Positions 1 through 7,800 of a stretch of DNA of 9,391 nt are shown here, piece after piece. The stretch's first letter is position 1, and every line of letters starts with the position of its first letter. The position numbers and the translations under genes are program-made. Location of the stretch: the NCBI GenBank assembly GCA_900543605.1, contig UQSK01000057.1:1-9391 (forward strand). The letters run 5' to 3'. The notes beneath the pieces are model-generated. The model saw only the letters and a program-made list of their open reading frames with translations. It was not told the DNA's origin and did no database searches. Source of the DNA: an uncultured Collinsella sp. Its GTDB lineage: Bacteria > Actinomycetota > Coriobacteriia > Coriobacteriales > Coriobacteriaceae.

Positions 1-49
1 ATCTACACCTATTAAGTCGTCGGCAGCGTCAGATGTGTATAAGAGACAG
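1..49 (+). other. Illumina Nextera i5 adapter (synthetic, not genomic)
   Basis: Positions 1-8 (ATCTACAC) are the end of the P5 primer. Positions 9-16 (CTATTAAG) are an 8-base index that matches my recollection of Nextera S518. Positions 17-30 (TCGTCGGCAGCGTC) are the Nextera read-1 handle, and 31-49 are the 19-bp Tn5 mosaic end AGATGTGTATAAGAGACAG. The true insert starts at 50. The mosaic end here is library chemistry and does not indicate a resident transposon. The identical block occurs inverted at the right end. Confidence 0.98.
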
Positions 50-2754
50 GCCTGAGCATCTGCGGCCTGGGCCTTATCCACACCAGCCTGGGCGGCATCG
101 TCGGCCTTCTTTGCCTCGTCAAGCGAGCCCTGCTTGTTCGCAAGGTCCGTCTTGGCGGCATCGAGCTTGGCGGCAAGGTCCTTGACCGAAGCGGTAGCGT
201 TGCCATACGCCTCGTTGGCCTGTTCGGACTTTGCCTTGGCGGCATCGCGGGCGCTGCGAGCCTTCGCCTTGTGAGCAGCGGCCTCGGCTGCCTTCGTCTT
301 GCTGTCAGCAAGCGTGGCGTTTGCCTTATCGAGAGCTGTCTGGGCAGTAGCGGCCTCGCCCTTGGCGGCGTCGAGCTTGGTCTGGGGCGTCTTGACGTCG
401 ACACCCTTGAGTTTGGCTTCGGCGGCGTCGTATGCCGTCTTCGCGGCGGCGGTGCTGGATTTAGCCTTCTCGTACTCGCCCTTGGCGGTGTTCATGTTCA
501 CATCTGCTGCGGTGAAAGCGTCCTGGGCGGCGTCCTGCCCGTTTACAGCTGCGAAGTAAGCTTCCCTAGTAGTTCCAAAGTTCTTCTGCGCTTCCGCCAG
601 CTTATTCTGGAGCTGCTTCAGCTGCTCCTTCTGCTCCTTCGTACCGCCTGCGTTGTAGGCGGAATCGATGTAGTCGTTCAGGAGCTTCTTGAACTCGGAG
701 ACAGTGAAATCAGCCTGAGTGTCATCAGCACTGTAATCGAAGATGGTTACCTCGGAATCGGCGTTCTTACCACTACCGGTTGCAATACCGATGGCTTCCG
801 TAGCGGAATCAATGATGTTGAGATAGTGCCCACACTCATGGTAGATGCTGTTGTAGTTCTGATAGATGTAATAGGCATCATATCGGTGGCTACCGAGGTC
901 GTCGCCATACTGTGCGACGTACTTATCGAATGTCTCCTTCTCTTGGGTATAGAGACCAGTGTATGGCCAGCCGAGTGTATCCTCGGTCTCGCCGCCGGTA
1001 TATGCGCCGCCTCCGCCGGCAAGATTTTCGCCGTTGTCGAAGTAGCAGTTCGAGTGTCCCCAGATGTTCGATGAATACGATGTATTAAGGGCGGCTGCCG
1101 CAGTCATGCGGAGGCTGACGCTGAGCGCCGACTGACCGTTCGCCTTGCGGAGGTTGTTCTGGGTATCGAGGTAGGTCAGGGCGTTACGCATCTGCTCCAA
1201 GGAAAGCGGATTGGTGTCGCGCGACATGTCCTGATCGACGTACTTGTCATACCATTCGGCCTTGTCAGCGGCACCGGTCAGCATCGATACGGCTTCCTGG
1301 GCGTTCTTTTTCTGCGTGGCTGTGAACTGGCTGCCGTCGCTAATATAGTTCATGAAGCCGAGTATACCTTGGCTGATGACTTCCTGGTCAACGGTCATGT
1401 TGGACTTGAGGTCAGCAATCTGCTGCTCAAGAGCCTCAACCTGGACATTAGCAGCGTCATAAGCCTTTTCCGCGGCGTTCGAAGCAGCGCAGGCTGCCTC
1501 CCACTCGCTGCGCTTCTGCTTGCGAACTTCGACAAGCTTATCGTACGCGGTCTTCTTGTCGGCCTCGGTCTGCTGGGCCTGCTCGTATGCCGACTTCGAG
1601 GCGTCACGCTTACTGGCCGCGTCGTTGTACTCCTTGTTTGCCGCATCGTATGCAGACTTGGCAGATGCCACAGCAGCGTTGGCGGCGTTGGCCTTCTCCT
1701 GCGCGGCGGTGGCGGTATTCTGGGCCGCCTGCAGGTTCGCCTGGGCGGTAGCGTCGGCATCCGTCGCGGCATTGAGCTCCGCCTGCGCGGTCTTGAGCTC
1801 ACCAGCAGCAGCGTTCTTGGCGGCCTCAAGCGCACTCAGGTCAACACCCGTACCCGAGACGGCAGCATCGAGCGCGGCCTGCGCCTGGTTGAACTTCTGC
1901 TGGGCGTTATCGCGCGCGGTGGTTGCGGCTGCGAGAGCAGCGGCAGTCTCCTGCTTCTTGGCCTGGGCAGTCGTCAAAGCTGCCTCGGTATTCTGCTTTT
2001 CCTGCTGGGCGCTGGCCTCGGCAGCCTTGGCCTGGTCCAGATTGGCCTGTGCAGTAGTAACGGCCTTATTGGCGTCATCGAGCTTTGCCTGCGCGTCCTC
2101 GACGGCCTTCTTGGCAGCCTCGTACTCATCCATACCCATGGCCTCGAGCTTGGCCTGGGCATCATCGAGGGCCTTCTTGGCCTCATCTTGCTTTGCCTTG
2201 GCGTCCTTGAGCGCCTGGGTCTTACCCTCGACACTCTTGTTGGCCTGATCGAGCTGATCGTTCAGGTCGCCCAGCCTCTTCTGCTGCTGTTCGGTCTTTT
2301 CGACGGCGGCTTTGAGCTCGTCAATCTTCTCCTGGAACGCGGCGACTTCTGCTGCGTTCTGCTCGATTTCGTTGTCGCTCACAGCCTGCGAGGCCTGATT
2401 CTTTTGCTGCTGCGCCTGCTTTTGAGACTGGCCCGCCGCATCGGCGTTCTTCTGGGCGGCATCGTAGGCGGCCTGAGCGTCCTTGAGCTGCTTTGCCGAC
2501 TCCTCGGCCAGCTGGGCAGCCGTCTTTACGACCGCTTGGTTACCGGCGGCAACGGTGTTCTCTACAGAACTACCCCCCCCCTGAACAGAATCGCCGTTAT
2601 CGGTTGACGGTGCGGCGATTGCCGCCAGCGGCGACATGAGCGGCTGAGCGATGAGGCCCGCCGTCAAAACGGTTGCGACGGCGCGGTTGGCAACGCCCTT
2701 GACGTTGACGGCCTTAGTCCGAGGCTCAAAGTGTTGTGGACTGTAGTTTGCCAT
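50..2754 (-). CDS. Secreted alanine-rich coiled-coil surface protein with central CAP (SCP/YkwD-like) domain, 3'-truncated
   Basis: The reading frame is open without a stop from the ATG at 2754-2752 to the left edge, giving about 901 codons; the C-terminus is missing. AAAGGGAG six bases upstream supports the start. Residues 1-48 look like a signal peptide: a long polar N-region, the hydrophobic run AVATVLTAGLIAQPLM at about 25-40, and likely cleavage after AIAA (45-48). A GGG linker (59-61) is encoded by a G9 run. Residues about 70-470 are Ala/Lys/Glu/Gln-rich heptads with recurring AYDAA units, predicted coiled coil. Residues about 500-675 resemble a CAP domain: NNLRKANGQ, WGH (His567), GENLA (Glu576) and YHECGHYLNI (Glu640, His643). 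A second coiled coil covers about 690-901. The exact role is unknown; an envelope or secreted adhesin-like stalk is an inference. Any wall anchor or binding repeats would lie beyond the left edge. CAP assignment is by motif only. Confidence 0.88.
2573..2581 (-). repeat. G9 homopolymer in the coding strand of the CAP protein gene
   Basis: Nine consecutive C on the plus strand (G9 in the sense strand) lie just after the signal-peptide region, at codons 58-61. The sense strand reads CAG GGG GGG GGT AGT, so the present length keeps the protein in frame. Ten G would read CAG GGG GGG GGG TAG and stop at once. Eight G would read GTA GTT CTG TAG after the run and stop four codons on. A tract of this kind is the usual substrate for slipped-strand phase variation. 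Homopolymer length is also error-prone in sequencing and PCR. Confidence 0.9.
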
Positions 2755-2760
2755 GGCTTT

Positions 2761-2768
2761 CTCCCTTT
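2761..2768 (-). promoter_or_regulatory. Ribosome binding site of the CAP protein gene
   Basis: The sense strand reads AAAGGGAG, then six bases (AAAGCC), then ATG at 2754. This is a good Shine-Dalgarno match at good spacing. It fixes the start that yields a complete signal peptide. Confidence 0.75.
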
Positions 2769-2819
2769 GACACGGATGTATCCATACGCTTCAAAATGTA
2801 GGAGCTGATTTTTGAATTC

Positions 2820-2831
2820 TGTTGCGCAACA
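2820..2831. promoter_or_regulatory. 12-bp perfect palindrome TGTTGCGCAACA, possible operator
   Basis: The sequence equals its own reverse complement and lies between the two repeat copies, about 65 bp upstream of the CAP gene start. It has the size and symmetry of a dimeric regulator site. There is no direct evidence for binding, and short palindromes also arise by chance. Confidence 0.3.
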
Positions 2832-2850
2832 TTGGTCACCGGCGGATTTT

Positions 2851-2878
2851 TTGATATTCGCGCTCTCGTGCTTCACAA
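2851..2878 (-). promoter_or_regulatory. Candidate promoter for the CAP protein gene
   Basis: On the minus strand TTGTGA (2878-2873) and TATCAA (2856-2851) are separated by 16 bp, each matching four of six bases of the sigma-70 consensus. It would give a leader of roughly 90 nt. The match is weak and other AT-rich positions nearby could serve instead. Confidence 0.25.
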
Positions 2879-3052
2879 TTTCGTCACATATGTAGGAGCT
2901 GGTGCAGCATATTCTTGCGTGATGGAATTGAGCCTGTGATTTGCATTTGCTCCCGCGTCATCCGTCCTATCGGATTCCGCATCGAGCAGGCACCCCGCCC
3001 GCCGCGGTGTAGAGTATGGGCGACGGGCGAGATATGCGGCCCGTGCCAGAAC

Positions 3053-3056
3053 GAGG
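3053..3056 (+). promoter_or_regulatory. Ribosome binding site of the DUF389 gene
   Basis: GAGG followed by TGAAC and then ATG at 3062 gives five-base spacing. This decides the start at 3062 over the in-frame TTG at 2915, which lacks a correctly spaced site and would add 49 Arg/Cys/Pro-rich residues with no look of a protein domain. Confidence 0.65.
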
Positions 3057-3061
3057 TGAAC

Positions 3062-4201
3062 ATGGAACTCGATAGACAACAGCTCAAGCGACTGCGTGAA
3101 CGCCATCACCGGCGCCATGGCATCCGCCCTGCCCATAGTGAGGCCATGGAGAACGCCACCCGCTTCCTAAAGCGCGCATTCAACATTCGCGAGGGTCGCG
3201 CGCCCTACCACGTAATTCGCAAGCGTTTTGTAAACGGGGCGCGTCTGACTGGCTCCCACCTATGCATCCTGATTATTGCCATGCTTATCGCGAGCATCGG
3301 CCTCGATATCGACTCGGACATTGCCATCGTGGGCGCCATGCTCATCTGCCCGCTCATGGGCTCGGTCCTTGCCATGGCATACGGTATTGCCACGCTCGAC
3401 CGCGAGATTACCGTCGAAGCCGTCGCCAGCCTTGCGCTGCAGATGGCCTTTTGCCTGGTCACGTCCACGCTGTACTTTAAGCTCTCGCCCCTTGGCACCA
3501 CCACGGCCGCCATCATCGACAACTCGACACCCACCGTCTGGGACCTTACCGTCGCACTCGCAGGCGGCTTTGCAGGCGGGCTGGGCAACTCGCGCGACCA
3601 GGAACCCGCCACGCTCATCGCCGGCGTGGCCGTGGCGACCGCGCTCATGCCGCCCCTGTGCGCGGCGGGCTACGGCATCGCCATCGCAAGCGGGTCACTG
3701 TTTCTCTCGGCGCTTTACGAGTTTGGCATCAACGTGGTCTTTATCGCACTCGCGGCCGAAGCCGTATTACTTATCTTGCGCGTGCCGCTCAAGCGCGACC
3801 TCAACGGCGACGGCATTGTAACCGCTGAGGAAGACGCCGAGGTCGACGAGCTATCGCGCAAGGTGCGCCGCCGCATCATTGTGGGTACGGTAGTCTTTGC
3901 CATCCCCTGCATCGTTATGACGGCGGGGTCTATTGGCTCGGCGCAGACCGGCGTGCAGGACGGCTACGGTGTCACCGAAACTACGCGCGAACTTGCCGCG
4001 GTGCTGCCGGGCTTTAAGGATTACACCGTCGCCGTCGAGACCTCGGCCACCGAAGGCGACGAGGAAGGCATCGTCGAGCGCGAGATTGTCGCCCATGTGA
4101 CGACAGGCGAGACGCTTGGAGCACACGACCGTCACGTCGCCCGCAAGCTCATCGACCTCAACGTGCCCGAGCTCGATCGCGTGGAGTTCGATGTGAAGTG
4201 A
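3062..4201 (+). CDS. DUF389 family polytopic membrane protein
   Basis: The predicted protein is 379 residues. Residues 1-60 are a basic cytoplasmic-looking N-terminus. Hydrophobic segments follow at about 66-83, 87-110, 120-141, 160-177, 183-208, 214-241 and 270-292, then a soluble C-terminal domain of about 85 residues. The family signature is the run GLDIDSD (80-86) into IVGAMLICPLMG (89-100), with the later GGFAGGLGN and ATALMPPLCAAGYGIA blocks that are typical of DUF389 (TIGR00341-like) proteins. The family's function is not established; a membrane transport or sensing role would be a guess. The loop between the last two membrane segments contains DLNGDGIVTAEE (246-257), which fits the EF-hand calcium loop. 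It is divergent from the CAP gene and convergent with the ASST remnant, with 14 bp between stops. No clear terminator follows its stop. Confidence 0.85.
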   Translation: MELDRQQLKRLRERHHRRHGIRPAHSEAMENATRFLKRAFNIREGRAPYHVIRKRFVNGARLTGSHLCILIIAMLIASIGLDIDSDIAIVGAMLICPLMGSVLAMAYGIATLDREITVEAVASLALQMAFCLVTSTLYFKLSPLGTTTAAIIDNSTPTVWDLTVALAGGFAGGLGNSRDQEPATLIAGVAVATALMPPLCAAGYGIAIASGSLFLSALYEFGINVVFIALAAEAVLLILRVPLKRDLNGDGIVTAEEDAEVDELSRKVRRRIIVGTVVFAIPCIVMTAGSIGSAQTGVQDGYGVTETTRELAAVLPGFKDYTVAVETSATEGDEEGIVEREIVAHVTTGETLGAHDRHVARKLIDLNVPELDRVEFDVK

Positions 4202-4215
4202 TGCGGAGCGCAGCG

Positions 4216-4776
4216 CTACAGCTCGTACTTGTACACGCGGTAGATGTACTTCTCGGCTTCCATCTCGTAGGTGGCGATGGGCAGTCCATAGCGATCGTAC
4301 TTGGCAAAGGTCTTGGCCATGCCCGATGCCACGAGCATGCTATTCGAATCGCCGACGCGCTGCGCACTACTTACGTAACCTGAGAACGGCACTGCGATCT
4401 GGTCCACAAGCTCGTAGATGCGCGCGGTCTCGTCCACCGCGAACACGCGCCCAAACGAATGCGTGCCCTTGCTGTAATCAGTCACTACCGCGGCGCCCAG
4501 CTGGCCCCAGTCGAACTTGGGATAGCTTTCTGCCACACCAAAGTTGTTGTCGTACAGCAGCACCTGGTAGCGACCGGTCATTGCCGTACCAAAACTCGGC
4601 AGATACGTCACGCCATGCTGGCCAGCGTTGAGTGAAAAATCGCCCCGGGCTTGCAGCAGCTTGTCCTCAAAGCCCGAACTGGCCCAAAAATCGGGCAAGC
4701 CCACGGAAGGCTGTAGCAAGGTCATTTGCGCAACATGTGTCCAGCAAAAACGGGTGGTAGCCGGTACGGTTACCAC
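4216..4776 (-). pseudogene. C-terminal remnant of an aryl-sulfate sulfotransferase (ASST)
   Basis: The open frame encodes at most 186 residues. From about residue 25 it resembles the end of ASST proteins of Coriobacteria and Firmicutes, which move sulfate between phenolic compounds and are usually about 600 residues. Resembling blocks are NAGQHGVTYL, RYQVLLYDNNFG, VFAVDETARIYELV, VPFSGYVSSAQRV and, at the end, YIYRVYKYEL. The signal peptide, most of the beta-propeller and the catalytic histidine region expected in the missing upstream part are absent. The frame's GTG at 4776 lies in the stem of the neighbour's terminator, and an in-frame stop sits at 4786-4788. The next ATG (4725) has no Shine-Dalgarno site. 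The frame is otherwise intact, which suggests a recent truncation. A short expressed protein is possible but less likely. Family assignment is from memory of motifs. Confidence 0.6.
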
Positions 4777-4782
4777 CCGTTT
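4746..4782 (-). terminator. Rho-independent terminator of the activase fusion gene
   Basis: On the minus strand ACGGGTGGTA (4780-4771) pairs perfectly with TACCACCCGT (4759-4750). Inside it a CCG/CGG inner stem with loop TAC follows one A-C mismatch. The outer stem runs into TTTTT (4750-4746). It begins about 30 nt after the stop of the gene at 4811. On the plus strand the downstream T-run is only three bases, so it is weaker in that direction. Confidence 0.85.
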
Positions 4783-4810
4783 GCCTCATATCTAGCCCAA
4801 AGCAGGCCAG

Positions 4811-7800
4811 CTACTTCATAATGCCACGTCCCAGACGATTGGCGACCGATGCAACGGCCTCCTCGCTGGCCGGTCCGCAGCTCACGCAGCCGTCATGGGC
4901 ACGCATCTGGCCGGTGACCTCGTCCATTGCGAGCGGCGCCACCTTCTCGAGCTTAAAGCCCTTACCGGCGCGCATGTTTTCCTTGGCCACGCTAATCATG
5001 AGCTTAATACGGTTGAGCTGGTTGACCTCGGATGCACCGGGGTCGTAGTCCACCGCGACGATGTTGCTCTCGGGATGCTGGCGGCGCAACTCCTTGATCA
5101 CGGCCTTGCCCACCACGTGGTTGGGCAGGCACGCGAAGGGCTGCGTGCAGATGATGTTGGGCGCACCGTGGTCGATCAGGTCGAGCATCTCGGCCGTGAG
5201 CAGCCAGCCCTCGCCCATGTTGTTGCACACCGAAAGCACCGTGCGGGCCTTGTCGGCCATGGTGCCGATGCGCTCGGGCGCCTCAAAGCGGCGGGACTTT
5301 TCGAGCATCTCCTCCACCGGCGTACGCATCCAGTCTACGAGCTTGATGAGCGCCTGCATGCCCGCACGCGTTGTAGCAGAGCTACCCAGCTCGTCCTTCT
5401 GCAGCTCGGCGTTGCTCATGGAGTACAGGAAGAAGTCGAGCAGGCCAGGCACTACGGCCTCGCAGCCCTCGCGCTCGATAACATCGACCACGTGGTTGTT
5501 GGCTGTGGGGTGGAACTTGACCAAGATCTCGCCGACCACGCCCACGCGCGGCTTGGTGCCCTCGCCCACGAGCGGCATGGTGTCGAACGCGCGGATGGCC
5601 TCGCGGCACAACTTGGTGTAGTTGTGGCGGTTGAACTTAGGCGCCAGCTTGCGGGCACGCGCCATGTACTCCTCGTAGAGTGCGTTGGCAGCACCGGGCG
5701 TGGCCTCGTACGGACGGCAGCGATAGAGCATCTGCATCATCACATCGCCAAAGAGCACCGCGTACACGGCCTGTTTGAGCAGCGCCGGCGTAATCTTAAA
5801 GCCGGGGTTGTCCTCGCCGAGTGCCACGGCCGAAAGCGAGATCACCGGAATCTCGGGGTGGCCGCTCTCGCGCAGGGCCTTGCGGATGAGTGCGATGTAG
5901 TTGGTGGCACGGCAGCCGCCGCCGGTCTGGCTGATGACCACGGCCGTCTTGGACAGGTCGTACCGACCGCTCTCGATGGCCTCCATAATCTGGCCCGTTA
6001 CCAGGATCGACGGATAGCAGATGTCATTGTTCACGTAGCGCAGGCCGGCCTCGACGGCGTCGTGATCGGTCGAGGGCAGCAGCTCCAAGTTGTATCCAGC
6101 GCCACGGAACACCTCTTTAACCAGGTCGAAGTGAATCGGCGCCATCTGCGGGCACAGGATGGTATAGCCCTCGTCGCGCATCTGCTCGGTAAAGGGCACC
6201 TTGGGCCATGCGGTCGAAGCACTCTCGCGCTGAGCCTCAAACGTGTACTTGCGGCTCGCGAACGCGGGGGCATCCGTGGAAGGCGCCACCGGCGCGGCAT
6301 CGCCCTGCTCGTAGGCCTCGCCCGCGGCCGTGGCCTCTGCCAGGCGCTCGGCCTCCTGGTCCTTGAGCGCCGCCATGAGTGAGCGGATGCGGATGCGCGC
6401 GGCGCCCAGGTTGGACACCTCGTCGATCTTGAGCACGGTGTAGATCTTGCCGCTGGCCTCCAGAATCTCCTGCACCTGATCGGTGGTCAGGGCATCGAGG
6501 CCGCAGCCGAAAGAGTTGAGCTGGATCAGGTCCAAGTCGTTGCGCATCGTCACAAAACGGGCGACGGCGTACAGGCGGCTGTGGTACATCCACTGGTCGA
6601 CGACGCGGATGGGGCGCTCGGGCTTCACGAGATGCGCGAGCGAATCCTCGGTAAAGACCGCAAAGCCAAAGCTCGAGATAAGCTCGGGCAGGGCATGGTT
6701 GATCTCGGGGTCGTTATGGTAGGGACGACCGGCGAGCACGATGCCGTGGCCGCCGTGGTCCTCGACCCACTTAAGAGCCTCCTCGCCCATGGTCTGGATA
6801 TCCTCGTGGAAGCGCGCATCGGCCTCGAAGGCGGCGTTGACGGCAGCATCGACCTCGGAGCGCGTGATCTTGGGTCCACGCACGCGACCGCGACCGGCTT
6901 GCGCATCGGCCACACGGTCGACGGCGAGCACCTGGTACAGACGGCGCTTGAGCTCGGTCTTGTCGTGATAGGGCACAAACGGGTACAGGAACTCGATGTT
7001 CTGTTCGCGGATCTCATCGATGTTGAGCGCCAGCGCCGTGGGATAGCTCATGACGATGGGGCAGTTGTAGCAGTTACCGGCGGTCGGATCCTCCTTGCGC
7101 TCCCAGCGCACGCACGGCATCCAAATGAAGTCGACATCGCGGTCGATAAGGTTCATCACATGGCCGTGGCTCATCTTTGCCGGGTAGCACACGCTCTCGG
7201 ACGGCATGGACTCGATGCCCGCCTGGTAGGTCTTTTTGCTCGACTGGTCGGACAGCTGCACGCTAAAGCCCAGGCGCGTAAAGAACGCGTGCCAGAAGGG
7301 GTAGTTCTCGTACATGTTGAGTGCGCGCGGGATGCCCACGGTGCCGCGCGGAGCCTCGTCGGGACTCAGGATCTCGCGGTTAAAGAGCAGCTCGTTTTTC
7401 TTTTTGAAAAGGTTGGGGGCCTCAGTCTTCTGCTTTTTGTGGCCGGCGCCCTTCTCGCAGCGGTTGCCGGTAATGAAGCGCCTACCGCCGCCAAAGTCGT
7501 TGACGGTAAGCTGGCAGTTGTTGGAGCAACGGCCGCAGCGGACATGCTTTTGCGTCACGGTGAGGTGCGCGATGTCCTCGGCAGAAAGGATGGTCGAGGT
7601 GCCATCGGCGCCGGCGCGATCGCGGGCGAGCAGGGCCGCACCATAGGCTCCCATGCAGCCGGCGATGTCTGGACGCACGGCATGAACGCCGGTGAGCTGC
7701 TCAAATGCGCGAAGCGTGGCGTCGGACATAAAGGTACCGCCCTGGACGATCACCTGACTGCCGATCTCCTTGGGGTCGCGCAGCTTAATGACCTTGAACA

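Larger units (their letters stand above)
2796..2901 (+). repeat. 12-bp direct repeat ATGTAGGAGCTG (2796-2807 and 2890-2901)
   Basis: Two exact copies lie 94 bp apart, start to start, in the divergent intergenic region. On the plus strand each contains an SD-like UAGGAG; on the minus strand each reads CAGCTCCTACAT. A rough estimate puts a chance 12-mer repeat within about 300 bp at well under 1 percent. Paired operator sites are the simplest functional reading, but no regulator is identified. Confidence 0.5.
2755..3061. other. Divergent intergenic region
   Basis: This 307-bp stretch separates the 5' ends of the minus-strand CAP protein gene and the plus-strand DUF389 gene. It is locally more AT-rich (2790-2890) than its neighbours, as expected for promoters. 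It holds a repeated 12-mer, a 12-bp palindrome, the two ribosome binding sites and one weak minus-strand promoter candidate. I could not find a convincing -35/-10 pair for the DUF389 gene. The 2902-3061 part is GC-rich and can be read open in the DUF389 frame from a TTG at 2915, but it looks like untranslated leader. Confidence 0.75.

Noticed and set aside
31..49. 19-bp Tn5 mosaic ends at both edges, like a composite transposon
   Set aside because: They are joined to Nextera handles and an index, so they are library adapters. No transposase gene is present.
12..404. Minus-strand ORF of 130 aa, Arg/Pro-rich
   Set aside because: It is out of frame with the CAP gene and ends in adapter-derived residues.
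1369..2607. Plus-strand ORF of 412 aa, Leu/Gly-rich
   Set aside because: It is antisense to the coiled-coil gene; its Leu/Gly runs mirror Ala/Glu/Lys codons on the other strand, and there is no ribosome binding site or domain.
2664..2876. Minus-strand ORF of 70 aa overlapping the CAP gene start
   Set aside because: It lies in another frame, covers the promoter region and lacks a protein-like pattern. The CAP start has a better ribosome binding site and signal peptide.
2915..3061. 49-residue N-terminal extension of the DUF389 protein from TTG
   Set aside because: The ATG at 3062 has a well-spaced GAGG, and the extension is Arg/Cys/Pro-rich without similarity to the family.
4195..4225. Possible terminator between the convergent DUF389 and ASST ends
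   Set aside because: Only short GC-rich self-complementarity is present (AGCGCAGCGCT), with no T-run.
4725..4736. TTGCGCAACAT shared with the intergenic palindrome at 2822-2832
   Set aside because: Several 11-base matches are expected by chance in a 9.4-kb window, and this copy is not a full palindrome.
4895..6382. Plus-strand ORF of 495 aa
   Set aside because: It is antisense to the activase fusion. Its His/Leu/Val-rich content is a GC-bias shadow with no recognisable motif.
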